A stretch of DNA of 25,442 bases from an uncultured Collinsella sp. (GTDB taxonomy: Bacteria > Actinomycetota > Coriobacteriia > Coriobacteriales > Coriobacteriaceae). The translations under genes and the position numbers were made by a program. Under the pieces are notes generated by a model. It made no database searches. It had not been told where the DNA came from and saw only the letters and a list, made by a program, of their open reading frames with translations. The stretch is from contig CABRFA010000014.1 in the NCBI GenBank assembly GCA_902470065.1, positions 1-25,442 of the forward strand, written 5' to 3'. Shown here in pieces: positions 14,694-22,384 of the stretch; the first letter of the stretch is position 1; each line of letters begins with the position of its first letter.

Positions 14694-14729
14694 ACGGGGT
14701 CCGGTGCAGCCGCATCGGATCCCGTTTTT
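14694..14729 (+). terminator. Intrinsic terminator after the surface protein gene
   Basis: ACGGGGTCCG (14694-14703) pairs with CGGATCCCGT (14716-14725) with one G-T pair, followed by five T residues (14725-14729). It lies 29 bases past the stop. Confidence 0.85.
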
Positions 14730-14802
14730 GTTGCACAACGATTTGTTATGCCCCCTCGGGGCGTCAGTTGCTACCGTTGCCCGAAACCTTTGCAAGTCGA
14801 TA

Positions 14803-14830
14803 TTGTTGCGCTCCGCCTGCTCGTTACAAT
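14803..14830 (+). promoter_or_regulatory. Probable promoter of the AAA-like gene
   Basis: TTGTTG (14803-14808), a 16-base spacer and TACAAT (14825-14830), a five-of-six -10 match. It places a transcription start about 27 bases before the GTG at 14864. Confidence 0.5.
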
Positions 14831-14863
14831 GGGCATCGTGCTGCGTTAGAGGGAGAGTTTACG

Positions 14864-16660
14864 GTGTCTGAACAGGTGAATTGTGGTTTTATTCATGCGT
14901 TTGGTGCGCGGTTGCTCAATCATGCGGATAACGCAGCTCTACCGGTTGATGTACACGACTTTTCCGATGCAATTAATCGGTGTTTACTCATCGATAAAAC
15001 CATGTTTATTGCCGATGTGTTGGACTGCGACGCGTCCGTTGTGGTGTGCTGTCGACCCGAGGGTTTTGGCAAGAGCATGAACTTGTCGATGCTCAGGGCT
15101 TTTCTGGAGCGTCCAGCGGTCGGTCGCGCCGGTCGGATCTCGTTTGCCGATGCTCAGATTTGGGATGCGGACAGCGGGCGTTATCGGGATGAGTACGCTT
15201 GCTATCCGGTGATATCGCTGGACTTTTCTGGCGCTGCGAGGCGTGGCGCCGCTGTTGCCGGCGTCGTGCGCGATGCCCTTTCGGGCGAGTGCGCTCGCTT
15301 GTTGGCGCTCTTGGAGGCCCCGGATTTAGCTCGAGATAAGGTGCGTCACATCGAACGTGTTGCGCGTGGCGCGGCGAGCGAGGACGAGGTCGCCTCGGTG
15401 CTTGGCGTGCTCATTGAGTTGCTGGAGATTGCCTGCGATGAGCAAGTTGTATTGCTCGTTGATGGGTACGACGCGGCGTGGTTGGGCCGTGCGAGCGCAA
15501 GGGGCGCTTCCGGCGCCGATCCGGCAGGGCTACTTGACCGTGTGCTGTTTGACGCCATTGCTGCCGCGGGCCATTCGCTACGCTTCGCATGTCTGATGGG
15601 GGAGTGTCCCGGCCCTGCCGAAGCGGCGCTTTCTTTGCACGGCTGCTCGTATTATCTGACGACGCCGCTTTCGACGTGGTGTGACCGTTGGTTCGGCTTT
15701 TCGGATGCCGAGGTCCAGGCTCTGTTGAATCATGCTGGGCGCGAGGAATACCTTGATGATGCGCGTGAATGGCTCGAGGGATATCGGTTTGGTAGGGATT
15801 ATTGCTCGAATCCAGCGCGTGTGATCGGTTTTCTGGACCGAGGCTGCACGGCGCCCGTGTGTGCCGATCTGTATGGATATGCCGATTGCCTGAGTAAGGT
15901 AGTTGCCGGGTGGAATCTCGACCGCCTTTCGGTCTTGTTCGATTTGCTCGAGGCCCATGGGTGCGCTGAGGTCCCGCTTTGTTTGGGCACTGCAGAGCCA
16001 GATGTCTCGCCTGACGATGGCATGTGGACAGCGCTATATTTGTCCGGTTTCCTGACGACGGATATGACTGAGGAGCCAGAGCATGGCGATCGCCTCCGTG
16101 CTTTGCGATTGCCCAATAAAGAGCTTCGCCAGGCCTTGCGTCTAGTGATTGTTGAGTGGTTTGAGTGCGCTGCCGAAGACATTCGAGACGTCGATGCGTT
16201 TCGCGACGGGCTGTGCCGTGGGAACGAGGATACCGTGAAGCGGGCGCTAAGCCGCATCCTGGGGGATGCGGGAATCGGTGAGACCGACCCAGATAAGCCG
16301 CTGCCATATCATCTGCTCTTGCAGGGGCTCTGCTTTGGCTTGCCGGGCTATGCCAATCCTGCTTCGAGGCGAAAGTGTGGCGCGGGTCGCTGGGACATCC
16401 AGGTTTTTCCTACGGGCGCTGTGTTCGACATAGCCGATACGATTGGCATGCTGGACGAGCGCCCGCTTATAACGATCAATATGATGTATGACCCCGATGT
16501 GGATGCGCTGGGGTTGGAATTGCTGGCCGTGCAGTCGCTACTCGACATAGAGCGCGATGGCATCGACGAAATCCGTGTACCGCGCCCCGGCGTGGGTCGC
16601 ATGCGCTGGGGGTTCGGTTTTGATGGGCAGCATGTGGCTACGGTGTGCCAGCGGCTTTAA
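14864..16660 (+). CDS. Divergent AAA-ATPase-like / PD-(D/E)XK family protein, probably catalytically impaired
   Basis: A 598-residue protein of the AAA-ATPase-like (DUF1703-type) family, normally an N-terminal ATPase plus a C-terminal PD-(D/E)XK nuclease. The family opening is clear: LLIDKTMFIADVL (41-53) and RPEGFGKSMNLSML (64-77), the counterpart of RPRRFGKSLNLSML. The Walker B stretch reads VVLLVDGYDAAW (195-206), with Gly where the family has Glu (DEYD). At the C-terminus PYHLLLQGLCFGL (481-493) and GAGRWDIQVFP (506-516) keep the first nuclease Asp, but the expected E-x-K strand reads ITINMMYD (536-543). GTG at 14864 is chosen: GAGGGAGAG is well placed, and there is no better start upstream. 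The family's function is poorly known. It stands alone and is convergent with a glycosyltransferase gene. Confidence 0.75.
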   Translation: MSEQVNCGFIHAFGARLLNHADNAALPVDVHDFSDAINRCLLIDKTMFIADVLDCDASVVVCCRPEGFGKSMNLSMLRAFLERPAVGRAGRISFADAQIWDADSGRYRDEYACYPVISLDFSGAARRGAAVAGVVRDALSGECARLLALLEAPDLARDKVRHIERVARGAASEDEVASVLGVLIELLEIACDEQVVLLVDGYDAAWLGRASARGASGADPAGLLDRVLFDAIAAAGHSLRFACLMGECPGPAEAALSLHGCSYYLTTPLSTWCDRWFGFSDAEVQALLNHAGREEYLDDAREWLEGYRFGRDYCSNPARVIGFLDRGCTAPVCADLYGYADCLSKVVAGWNLDRLSVLFDLLEAHGCAEVPLCLGTAEPDVSPDDGMWTALYLSGFLTTDMTEEPEHGDRLRALRLPNKELRQALRLVIVEWFECAAEDIRDVDAFRDGLCRGNEDTVKRALSRILGDAGIGETDPDKPLPYHLLLQGLCFGLPGYANPASRRKCGAGRWDIQVFPTGAVFDIADTIGMLDERPLITINMMYDPDVDALGLELLAVQSLLDIERDGIDEIRVPRPGVGRMRWGFGFDGQHVATVCQRL

Positions 16661-16684
16661 GCGCCGAGATGTTTCCGGCTTCCG

Positions 16685-17704
16685 TTACTCGGTATCCTTC
16701 ATGGGCGGCATGGGCTTCCAGTTGGGATCCTTGATGATCTTGCGGGCGTCCTTCATGCCGCGTCGCAGCGCCGGAATACCGGTCTTAAAGCACTTGTCAA
16801 CGGCAGCCAGGCGAATGAATTCCTTGCAGAAGGTCGCGGCATTGCCCAGGCGGAACAACATGGGGTGGTAGTCACCGTAGATCTGCATATAGCGAGCGAG
16901 GAAGCCTCGGTTGCGCATGATGTAGTAGCGGTTGGTGTCGCTCGTAGAGTTGAGCTGGCGTTTGCCGGCGATATCCCAGTTAGAGACGGCACGGGCGCGC
17001 TTGAGCACCACGTCGGCGACCACGGCGGCGGGGAAGTGCTGGCTGGCTACGTAGCCGTAGCAGGCATCGTCGCCGTAGATAAAGAAGCGCGCGTCGGGCA
17101 GGCCAATCTTGTCGACCACGCGGCGCGAGAACATGCCGCCCTCAAAGCACAGCTGGTTCATGGCGCGGTAGCCCTCGGGTCCCAGGTCCCACTTGGCGAT
17201 GGGGTTAGGGATGCCGAGTGAAAGGATGAGCTGGTACTGCCAAAAGAAGGCTCCGCCGTCAAAGTCCAGGCGCGAACCCTGGATGACATCGTAGCGGTCA
17301 GTCCACTTGGCAAGACGCTCGATGCCTTCGGGGATGACGAGCACGTCGTCGTCCATCACCCAGAACCATTGGGCGCCCAGGTCGTAGGCGCATTTAGTGC
17401 CGGCGGAGAAGCCGCCCGCACCGCCGCCGTTTTCGAGCTGCGGGGCGTAGATGACACGGTCGGTGCCGCCCTGCGCGTCGGGTTGCTCGGTGTCGATGCC
17501 CCACAGGTTGGCCAGGCGCTCGTTGAATGCGGAGCACATGGCCTCGGTCTCGCGCGAATTTTCGTTATCGACAATCACGATGCGCCAGGGCGCTGCCGTG
17601 AGCTCGGTCATGGAGTCGAACAAGTTGGCCAGGAGTTCCTGGCGCTTGTACGTTACGACGACGATGGCGAGCTTGTCGATGGGAGCGGGAAGGGTTGAAG
17701 GCAT
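16685..17704 (-). CDS. Family 2 glycosyltransferase (GlfT2/rhamnosyltransferase-like)
   Basis: A 339-residue GT-A fold transferase. It opens IDKLAIVVVTYKRQELL, with the sugar-nucleotide/metal motif WFWVMDDDVLVIPEG (DDD near residues 120-122) and a distal ARFFIYGDDACYGY acceptor-side motif. These fit galactofuranosyl or rhamnosyl transferases, but donor and acceptor cannot be read out. There is no membrane helix, so it should act at the inner membrane face. ATG at 17704 begins the conserved part; the AAAGGA upstream is about a dozen bases away, longer than ideal, and Met codons further upstream give non-conserved sequence. It is divergent from the five rightward glycosyltransferases and convergent with the AAA-like gene, with 24 bases between the stops. 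Confidence 0.9.
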   Translation of the reverse strand: MPSTLPAPIDKLAIVVVTYKRQELLANLFDSMTELTAAPWRIVIVDNENSRETEAMCSAFNERLANLWGIDTEQPDAQGGTDRVIYAPQLENGGGAGGFSAGTKCAYDLGAQWFWVMDDDVLVIPEGIERLAKWTDRYDVIQGSRLDFDGGAFFWQYQLILSLGIPNPIAKWDLGPEGYRAMNQLCFEGGMFSRRVVDKIGLPDARFFIYGDDACYGYVASQHFPAAVVADVVLKRARAVSNWDIAGKRQLNSTSDTNRYYIMRNRGFLARYMQIYGDYHPMLFRLGNAATFCKEFIRLAAVDKCFKTGIPALRRGMKDARKIIKDPNWKPMPPMKDTE

Positions 17705-17789
17705 GGGGCAATATATCCTTTCACGTGCGGCGCGCATGCGCTGCACGGAAGCTATCGAATACGTCCTTGGGACTGTCCTATTGTAAAGG

Positions 17790-17820
17790 CTCGGCGCACC
17801 TTGGCGGCAAGCTTTGAATA
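17790..17820 (-). promoter_or_regulatory. Possible promoter of the leftward glycosyltransferase
   Basis: Read leftward: TTGCCG (17820-17815), a 19-base spacer and TACAAT (17795-17790). The -10 is good, but the spacing is long. Confidence 0.35.
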
Positions 17821-17866
17821 AAACGCAGGAACCTGCCATGGGCCCGCCGCATGACGTGGGGCTGCT

Positions 17867-17896
17867 TTGCCCGCAAGAGGCTCCATAGATTATATA
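17867..17896 (+). promoter_or_regulatory. Possible promoter of the rightward glycosyltransferase cluster
   Basis: TTGCCC (17867-17872), an 18-base spacer and TATATA (17891-17896), about 65 bases before the TTG start. It is the most AT-rich spot in the 256-base divergent interval 17705-17960, which holds no gene. Confidence 0.35.
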
Positions 17897-17960
17897 AACG
17901 CCCGCTGGCGCGCTGACCCTTTGATACCATGAAACGACAGGTATTTCCTAAGGAGCACAT

Positions 17961-19064
17961 TTGTCTACTAACGCCTCTGGCAGCCCTGTTCTGTCGCTGC
18001 TTATTCCCATTTACAATGTTCAGCGCTACCTGCGCGAGTGCCTCGATTCCGCCCTGGCGCAGACGCTCAAGGATATTGAGATCATCTGCATTAACGACGG
18101 GTCGACCGACAACTCGCCGGCGATTATCCGCGAGTATATGGAGCGCGATAGGCGCGTCAAGATGATCGACAAGGCCAACAGCGGCTACGGCGACTCGATG
18201 AACCACGGTCTGGAGATGGCGCGTGGCAAGTACGTTGGCATCTTGGAGTCCGATGACTTTATGGCGCCCGACGCACTCGAAAAGCTTGTCTCGGCCGCCG
18301 ATAGCAATAATGCCGACTTTGCGAAGGCGAACTTTGATTTCTACTGGTCTAAGCCCGAGGAGCGCCGTTCGCTGCACGAGATGTTTAAGGCCAAGGACTG
18401 CGGTAAGCCGGTGCACCCGAGCGACACGACGCAGTTCTTTAAGCAGAAACCGTCGATTTGGTCGGCTGTGTACCGTCGCGATTTTCTTGAGCGCAACGGC
18501 ATCAAGTTCTTGCCGACTCCGGGAGCATCCTTTCAGGACACGTCGTTTGCCTTTAAGGTGATTGCCTGCGCCGACAAGGCCGTTTACCTGCACGATGCCG
18601 TGCTTTCGTATCGTCAGGACAACGAGAACTCCTCGGTCAATTCTTCGGCTAAGGTCTTTTGCGTCAATACCGAGTATGCCGAGATCGAACGTTGGATCCG
18701 AGAGGATTTTGCCCGCGATCACGCAAGCGATGACGTCGCGCGCATGCTCAAGTTCAATCAGCTCATTAAGTACGACTCGTATATGTGGAACTATGTGCGC
18801 TTGGCGCCTAAGTTCTATAAGGAGTTCCTGGCTCAGATGGCCAAGGAATTTCAGGCGGCCTTGGATGCCGGGGACTTTTCGCTTGACGACCTCAAGCCGT
18901 GGAAGCGCGCGAACCTCGCTGCCATCCTCAAAGATCCTGAGGGCTGGGTTGACGAGCATCCGAGTTTTGCGACGGATGGTGCCTTGGGGCGTGCTAAGTA
19001 TTACGCCTCGGTTGGAGGCCCAGGTGTGGTCGCCGCCTTCCTCATCGAATCGCTGAGGGGGTAG
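17961..19064 (+). CDS. Family 2 glycosyltransferase, paralogue A
   Basis: A 367-residue GT2. The GT-A core is LSLLIPIYNVQRYLRECLDS (about 12-31), ICINDGSTDNSP and the metal motif GILESDDFM (ESDD). The C-terminal half (KPSIWSAVYRRDFLERNGI, then YRQDNENSSVNSS) matches paralogue B at 20186-21304. Translation most likely starts at TTG 17961, with AAGGAG seven bases upstream. It heads a five-gene rightward run and is followed after 6 bases by the next transferase. The likely job is adding one sugar of a wall or capsular polysaccharide; the specificity is unknown. Confidence 0.9.
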   Translation: MSTNASGSPVLSLLIPIYNVQRYLRECLDSALAQTLKDIEIICINDGSTDNSPAIIREYMERDRRVKMIDKANSGYGDSMNHGLEMARGKYVGILESDDFMAPDALEKLVSAADSNNADFAKANFDFYWSKPEERRSLHEMFKAKDCGKPVHPSDTTQFFKQKPSIWSAVYRRDFLERNGIKFLPTPGASFQDTSFAFKVIACADKAVYLHDAVLSYRQDNENSSVNSSAKVFCVNTEYAEIERWIREDFARDHASDDVARMLKFNQLIKYDSYMWNYVRLAPKFYKEFLAQMAKEFQAALDAGDFSLDDLKPWKRANLAAILKDPEGWVDEHPSFATDGALGRAKYYASVGGPGVVAAFLIESLRG

Positions 19065-19070
19065 GTCGGC

Positions 19071-20111
19071 ATGGGAGAGGCCTCGTGTCCTAAAGCTACC
19101 ATTGTCGTCCCCGTTTACAACTCTGCGCGCTCCATTCAGCGATGCGTTGATTCGCTGTTGGCCCAGTCCGAGCGCTCGATTCAGGTTGTCTGCGTCAACG
19201 ACGGGTCGACTGATGATTCGTTGAACGTGTTGCGCCAGATCGCGCAGGCTGACGATCGCGTACTGGTGATTGACCAGGAAAATGCGGGTGTCTCGTGTGC
19301 TCGAAATGCCGGTATCGATGTCGCCGAGGGCGAGACCGTCTTTTTTGTGGACGCCGACGATTACATCGATGCCCAGACGGTCGAGCGCGTGCTGCATGCC
19401 ATGGAGTCTGCGGATGCCGAGGCCGCCGTTTTTGGCGGCGTCTGTGAACCTGCCGATGCTGCCCCCAAACGTGTCCAGCAACTCATGAGCCCCAAAGCTG
19501 GCACCTTCGGCGCCCGTGATCCCCAACTGCTGTTCCATTCGAATGCGCAGCCCTATGCCTGCCGTGCGGCTTTTTCGCGCGAGCTGCTCAATCGCGAAGG
19601 CATTCGCTTCGCCCCCGGTCTGGCTTTGGGCGAGGACGTCGTCTTCCAATTTGCGGCTTATGCGCTTGCCCACAAGACCGTCGTCATGCCGGACAAGTTC
19701 TACCACTACGTGATGGAGAGCGAATCGGCGACGCACGAGTTCAACAGTGTCGAGGCTCGCGCCAAAAAGCTCGATGCCCATATGAGAATGCTCGAGGAGG
19801 TCTTGGAGGACTGGGCGGGCTACGGTCTTATGGACCTGTGTCCCGGCGAGCTGATCACCTGGTTCCTGGACCTTATCGTGTTTGATTTGGCGCGCTTGGA
19901 TTCCGATGACTTCCATCGCGTGGCGGCTCGCGTCAACATGGACCTCACGACGTTTTTGGGAACGGAGTGGGCGGATATGCCTGCTAAGGGCGCCGTTCGC
20001 CGTGTTGCCCACAAGCTCGTTGCGGCGACCCCGGGCGTTTCGATGGCAGATGCCACGCTGTTCTATCTTTCGACTCGCGGTCTCAAAGCCTGCCTGGAGC
20101 GCTTTATATAA
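19071..20111 (+). CDS. Family 2 glycosyltransferase (CapJ/EpsJ-like)
   Basis: A 346-residue GT2 with the classic start ATIVVPVYNSARSIQRCVDS, CVNDGSTDDS, AGVSCARNAGID and metal motif FFVDADDYIDA. The later GEDVVFQFAAYALA block is the usual GED acceptor-side motif. It differs in subfamily from its neighbours A and B, and is closer to the gene at 21317-22384 (NGGLSSARNAGI, KYGEDQVFDFAVYG). A GGGGTAGG ribosome site overlaps the previous stop. There is no membrane segment. It is in an operon with paralogue A. Confidence 0.9.
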   Translation: MGEASCPKATIVVPVYNSARSIQRCVDSLLAQSERSIQVVCVNDGSTDDSLNVLRQIAQADDRVLVIDQENAGVSCARNAGIDVAEGETVFFVDADDYIDAQTVERVLHAMESADAEAAVFGGVCEPADAAPKRVQQLMSPKAGTFGARDPQLLFHSNAQPYACRAAFSRELLNREGIRFAPGLALGEDVVFQFAAYALAHKTVVMPDKFYHYVMESESATHEFNSVEARAKKLDAHMRMLEEVLEDWAGYGLMDLCPGELITWFLDLIVFDLARLDSDDFHRVAARVNMDLTTFLGTEWADMPAKGAVRRVAHKLVAATPGVSMADATLFYLSTRGLKACLERFI

Positions 20112-20154
20112 TTCCAAGCGCTGCCGCCCGCCGCAACCCGGCTGCTAAAATAAC

Positions 20155-20180
20155 CCTGTTACACGCTATTCAACAGGAGG
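20155..20180 (+). promoter_or_regulatory. Hairpin that can cover the ribosome site of paralogue B
   Basis: CCTGTT (20155-20160) can pair with AACAGG (20172-20177) across an 11-base loop. The right arm includes the first three bases of the AGGAGG ribosome site (20175-20180) before the TTG start. A TAAAAT -10-like hexamer (20146-20151) lies just upstream in the 74-base gap. Confidence 0.4.
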
Positions 20181-20185
20181 TTCTC

Positions 20186-21304
20186 TTGCAGAACTCTGAT
20201 ACCCCTAAAGTTTCGCTGCTTGTTCCCATTTGCAATGTCGAACGCTACCTGCGCGAGTGCCTCGATTCTGCCGTGACTCAGACGCTCAAGGACATCGAGA
20301 TCATCTGCATTAACGACGGGTCGACCGACAGCTCGCCGGCGATTATCCGCGAGTACATGGAGCGCGACTCCCGTGTCAAGATGATCGACAAAGCCAACAG
20401 CGGCTACGGCGACTCGATGAACCGCGGCCTGGAGATGGCGCGCGGTGAGTACGTGGGCATCCTTGAGTCCGACGACTTTATGTTTGAGGATTCGCTCCAA
20501 AAGCTGGTCGCCAAGGCCGATGCTGAGCATGCCGATGTGGTGAAGGGCGACTTTTACCTGTATTGGTCCACGCCCAGCGAACGCCGTGAGCTGTTTGGGA
20601 TTATCGACGAGCATATGACGGGCGCCGCGTATCGCCCCGTCGATCGCCCGGGAATTTTCTACCGCAAACCTTCCATTTGGTCGGCTATCTATCGACGCGA
20701 GTTCCTCAACGACAATCAGGTTCGCTTTCTCTCCACGCCGGGCGCCTCGTATCAGGACGCAGGCTTTAACTTTAAGGTTTGGGCTTGCGCCGAGCGTGCC
20801 GCGTTTATTGCGGACCCCATTTTGTGCTATCGCCAGGATAACGAGAAGAGCTCCGTTAATTCGCCCAACAAGGTGTTTTGCGTATGCGACGAATATGCCG
20901 AGATGCAGCGCTTTTTGGATGAGCGCCCCGAGCTCAAGGCTCAGCTCCAGGGGATTTTAATGCGCATGAAGGTCGATACGTATCGTTGGAATGACGAGCG
21001 TTTGGTCGATGAGCTGCGCGAGCAGTTTTGGCAGAAGGCCTCGCCCGAGCTCAAGGCCGATTGGGATGCTGGTCGCTTTGATCTGTCGCTGTTCGACCCG
21101 CGTTGCGAGACCGACTTGCGCCTGATGGTCAAGTCGCCCCGCGCCTATATCGATTCGCGCTTTGACTTTAAGAAGCCGGGTAAGCTCAATACGTTTAAGC
21201 ATTACTTTAAGATTGGCGGCCTGCCGCTGGTCTGGCGCGTGCTGACGTATCAGCGCACCTACGGCGACAACCCACACCCTGATGACGTTCCGGTCGCACA
21301 GTAG
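20186..21304 (+). CDS. Family 2 glycosyltransferase, paralogue B
   Basis: A 372-residue GT2, close paralogue of the 17961-19064 product. VSLLVPICNVERYLRECLDS, ICINDGSTDSSPAIIREYME and GILESDDFM correspond almost residue for residue, and the DNA at 20243-20480 aligns without gaps to 18024-18261. The C-terminal half has diverged (FDPRCETDLRLMVKSP region), suggesting a different acceptor. It starts at TTG 20186 with AGGAGG five bases upstream; a small hairpin can mask that site. A 74-base gap separates it from the previous gene, so it may have its own promoter. Confidence 0.9.
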   Translation: MQNSDTPKVSLLVPICNVERYLRECLDSAVTQTLKDIEIICINDGSTDSSPAIIREYMERDSRVKMIDKANSGYGDSMNRGLEMARGEYVGILESDDFMFEDSLQKLVAKADAEHADVVKGDFYLYWSTPSERRELFGIIDEHMTGAAYRPVDRPGIFYRKPSIWSAIYRREFLNDNQVRFLSTPGASYQDAGFNFKVWACAERAAFIADPILCYRQDNEKSSVNSPNKVFCVCDEYAEMQRFLDERPELKAQLQGILMRMKVDTYRWNDERLVDELREQFWQKASPELKADWDAGRFDLSLFDPRCETDLRLMVKSPRAYIDSRFDFKKPGKLNTFKHYFKIGGLPLVWRVLTYQRTYGDNPHPDDVPVAQ

Positions 21305-21316
21305 GAGCGAGTGACT

Positions 21317-22384
21317 ATGGCTAACCCCAAGATTTCCGTTGTCGTTCCCATCTATAAGGTGGAGGAGTGCCTGACCTGGTGCCTGGACTCCCTGCTTGCG
21401 CAGGACATGCCCGATTGGGAGGGCGTGCTGGTCAACGATGGCTCGCCGGATGGCTCGCGCGATATTGCGGCTGCCTATTGCGAAAAGGACGCGCGCTTTA
21501 CCCTGGTCGATAAGGAGAACGGTGGCCTGTCGAGTGCACGTAATGCCGGCATCGCTGCGTCCACGGCGCCTATCGTCGCGTTCTTGGATTCCGACGACCG
21601 CTTTACGCCCGATGCATGCCGCGTGATCGTCGATGCCTTTGAGCGCGAGGACTGCGACGTTTTGACCTTTGGCGCGAACCCGTATCCGCTGGAGGCGGGG
21701 TATCCGTGGCTTAACTATGTGCTGAGCCCGCGCGATGTGTCGTTTGAAGGCTATAGCTCCGATCTGCTGTTTAAGGAAGCATCTCGCCCCTTTGCATGGC
21801 GCACCGCCTGCAAGCGTGAGTTTTTGCTGGGCAACGGGATCGTGTTCGACGAAACCGTTAAGTATGGTGAGGACCAGGTCTTCGATTTTGCCGTGTACGG
21901 TCGTTCGCGCAAGACCGCGCTTATCTCGAACAAGCTGTATGACTACCGCGTGGCGCGCAAGGGTTCGCTCATGGACACCATGCGCTACGACGACGAGACA
22001 CGTCTGCTGGAGCACGTGAAGATTTACTCCGCGGTGCTGGCTGACTGGCAGCGCGACGGTCTTGATGTCCAACATGCCGATGACCTGGCATATTTCCTCT
22101 GCGATCTTGTGCTGTACGATGCGCTCAGGCTTCTGGGTACGGGCTGCGGCAAGGTGTTTGCTGCCGTTGCCGCAGCGCTTGCCGGTTCTGCCGTGGGCAA
22201 CGATGCTGCGCTCGCACAATGCGCTTCTTCTGTTGCTGCTATGGTGCGTGCGGCGCTTACCAGCAAGGCCCCCAATGCCCGTGCGTGCAAAAAGCTCATG
22301 TTCGATTACGACGTCTTGAGGTTTGGGCGCCTGGGTGCTTGCAAACGCATGGCAGCGAACGCCTTGGGAAAGCGAGAAGTGTAG
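21317..22384 (+). CDS. Family 2 glycosyltransferase
   Basis: A 355-residue GT2 with ISVVVPIYKVEECLTWCLDS, LVNDGSPDGS, NGGLSSARNAGI and metal motif AFLDSDDRFTPDA, followed by the GEDQVFDFAVYG acceptor-side block. ATG 21317 is chosen over GTG 21311 because AGGAG at 21303-21307 is then nine bases away rather than three. It overlaps nothing but is tightly packed: 12 bases after paralogue B, and its stop TAG is immediately followed by the next ATG. The donor sugar is unknown. Confidence 0.9.
   Translation: MANPKISVVVPIYKVEECLTWCLDSLLAQDMPDWEGVLVNDGSPDGSRDIAAAYCEKDARFTLVDKENGGLSSARNAGIAASTAPIVAFLDSDDRFTPDACRVIVDAFEREDCDVLTFGANPYPLEAGYPWLNYVLSPRDVSFEGYSSDLLFKEASRPFAWRTACKREFLLGNGIVFDETVKYGEDQVFDFAVYGRSRKTALISNKLYDYRVARKGSLMDTMRYDDETRLLEHVKIYSAVLADWQRDGLDVQHADDLAYFLCDLVLYDALRLLGTGCGKVFAAVAAALAGSAVGNDAALAQCASSVAAMVRAALTSKAPNARACKKLMFDYDVLRFGRLGACKRMAANALGKREV

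Noticed and set aside
17778..20117. A 779-codon open frame on the minus strand opposite two glycosyltransferases
   Set aside because: It is a shadow of GC-rich coding DNA. The internal similarity to another antisense frame at 20159-20614 is explained by the duplicated transferase genes on the other strand.
20957..22219. A 420-codon minus-strand frame
   Set aside because: Antisense to two glycosyltransferases, with no recognisable domain or start signals.
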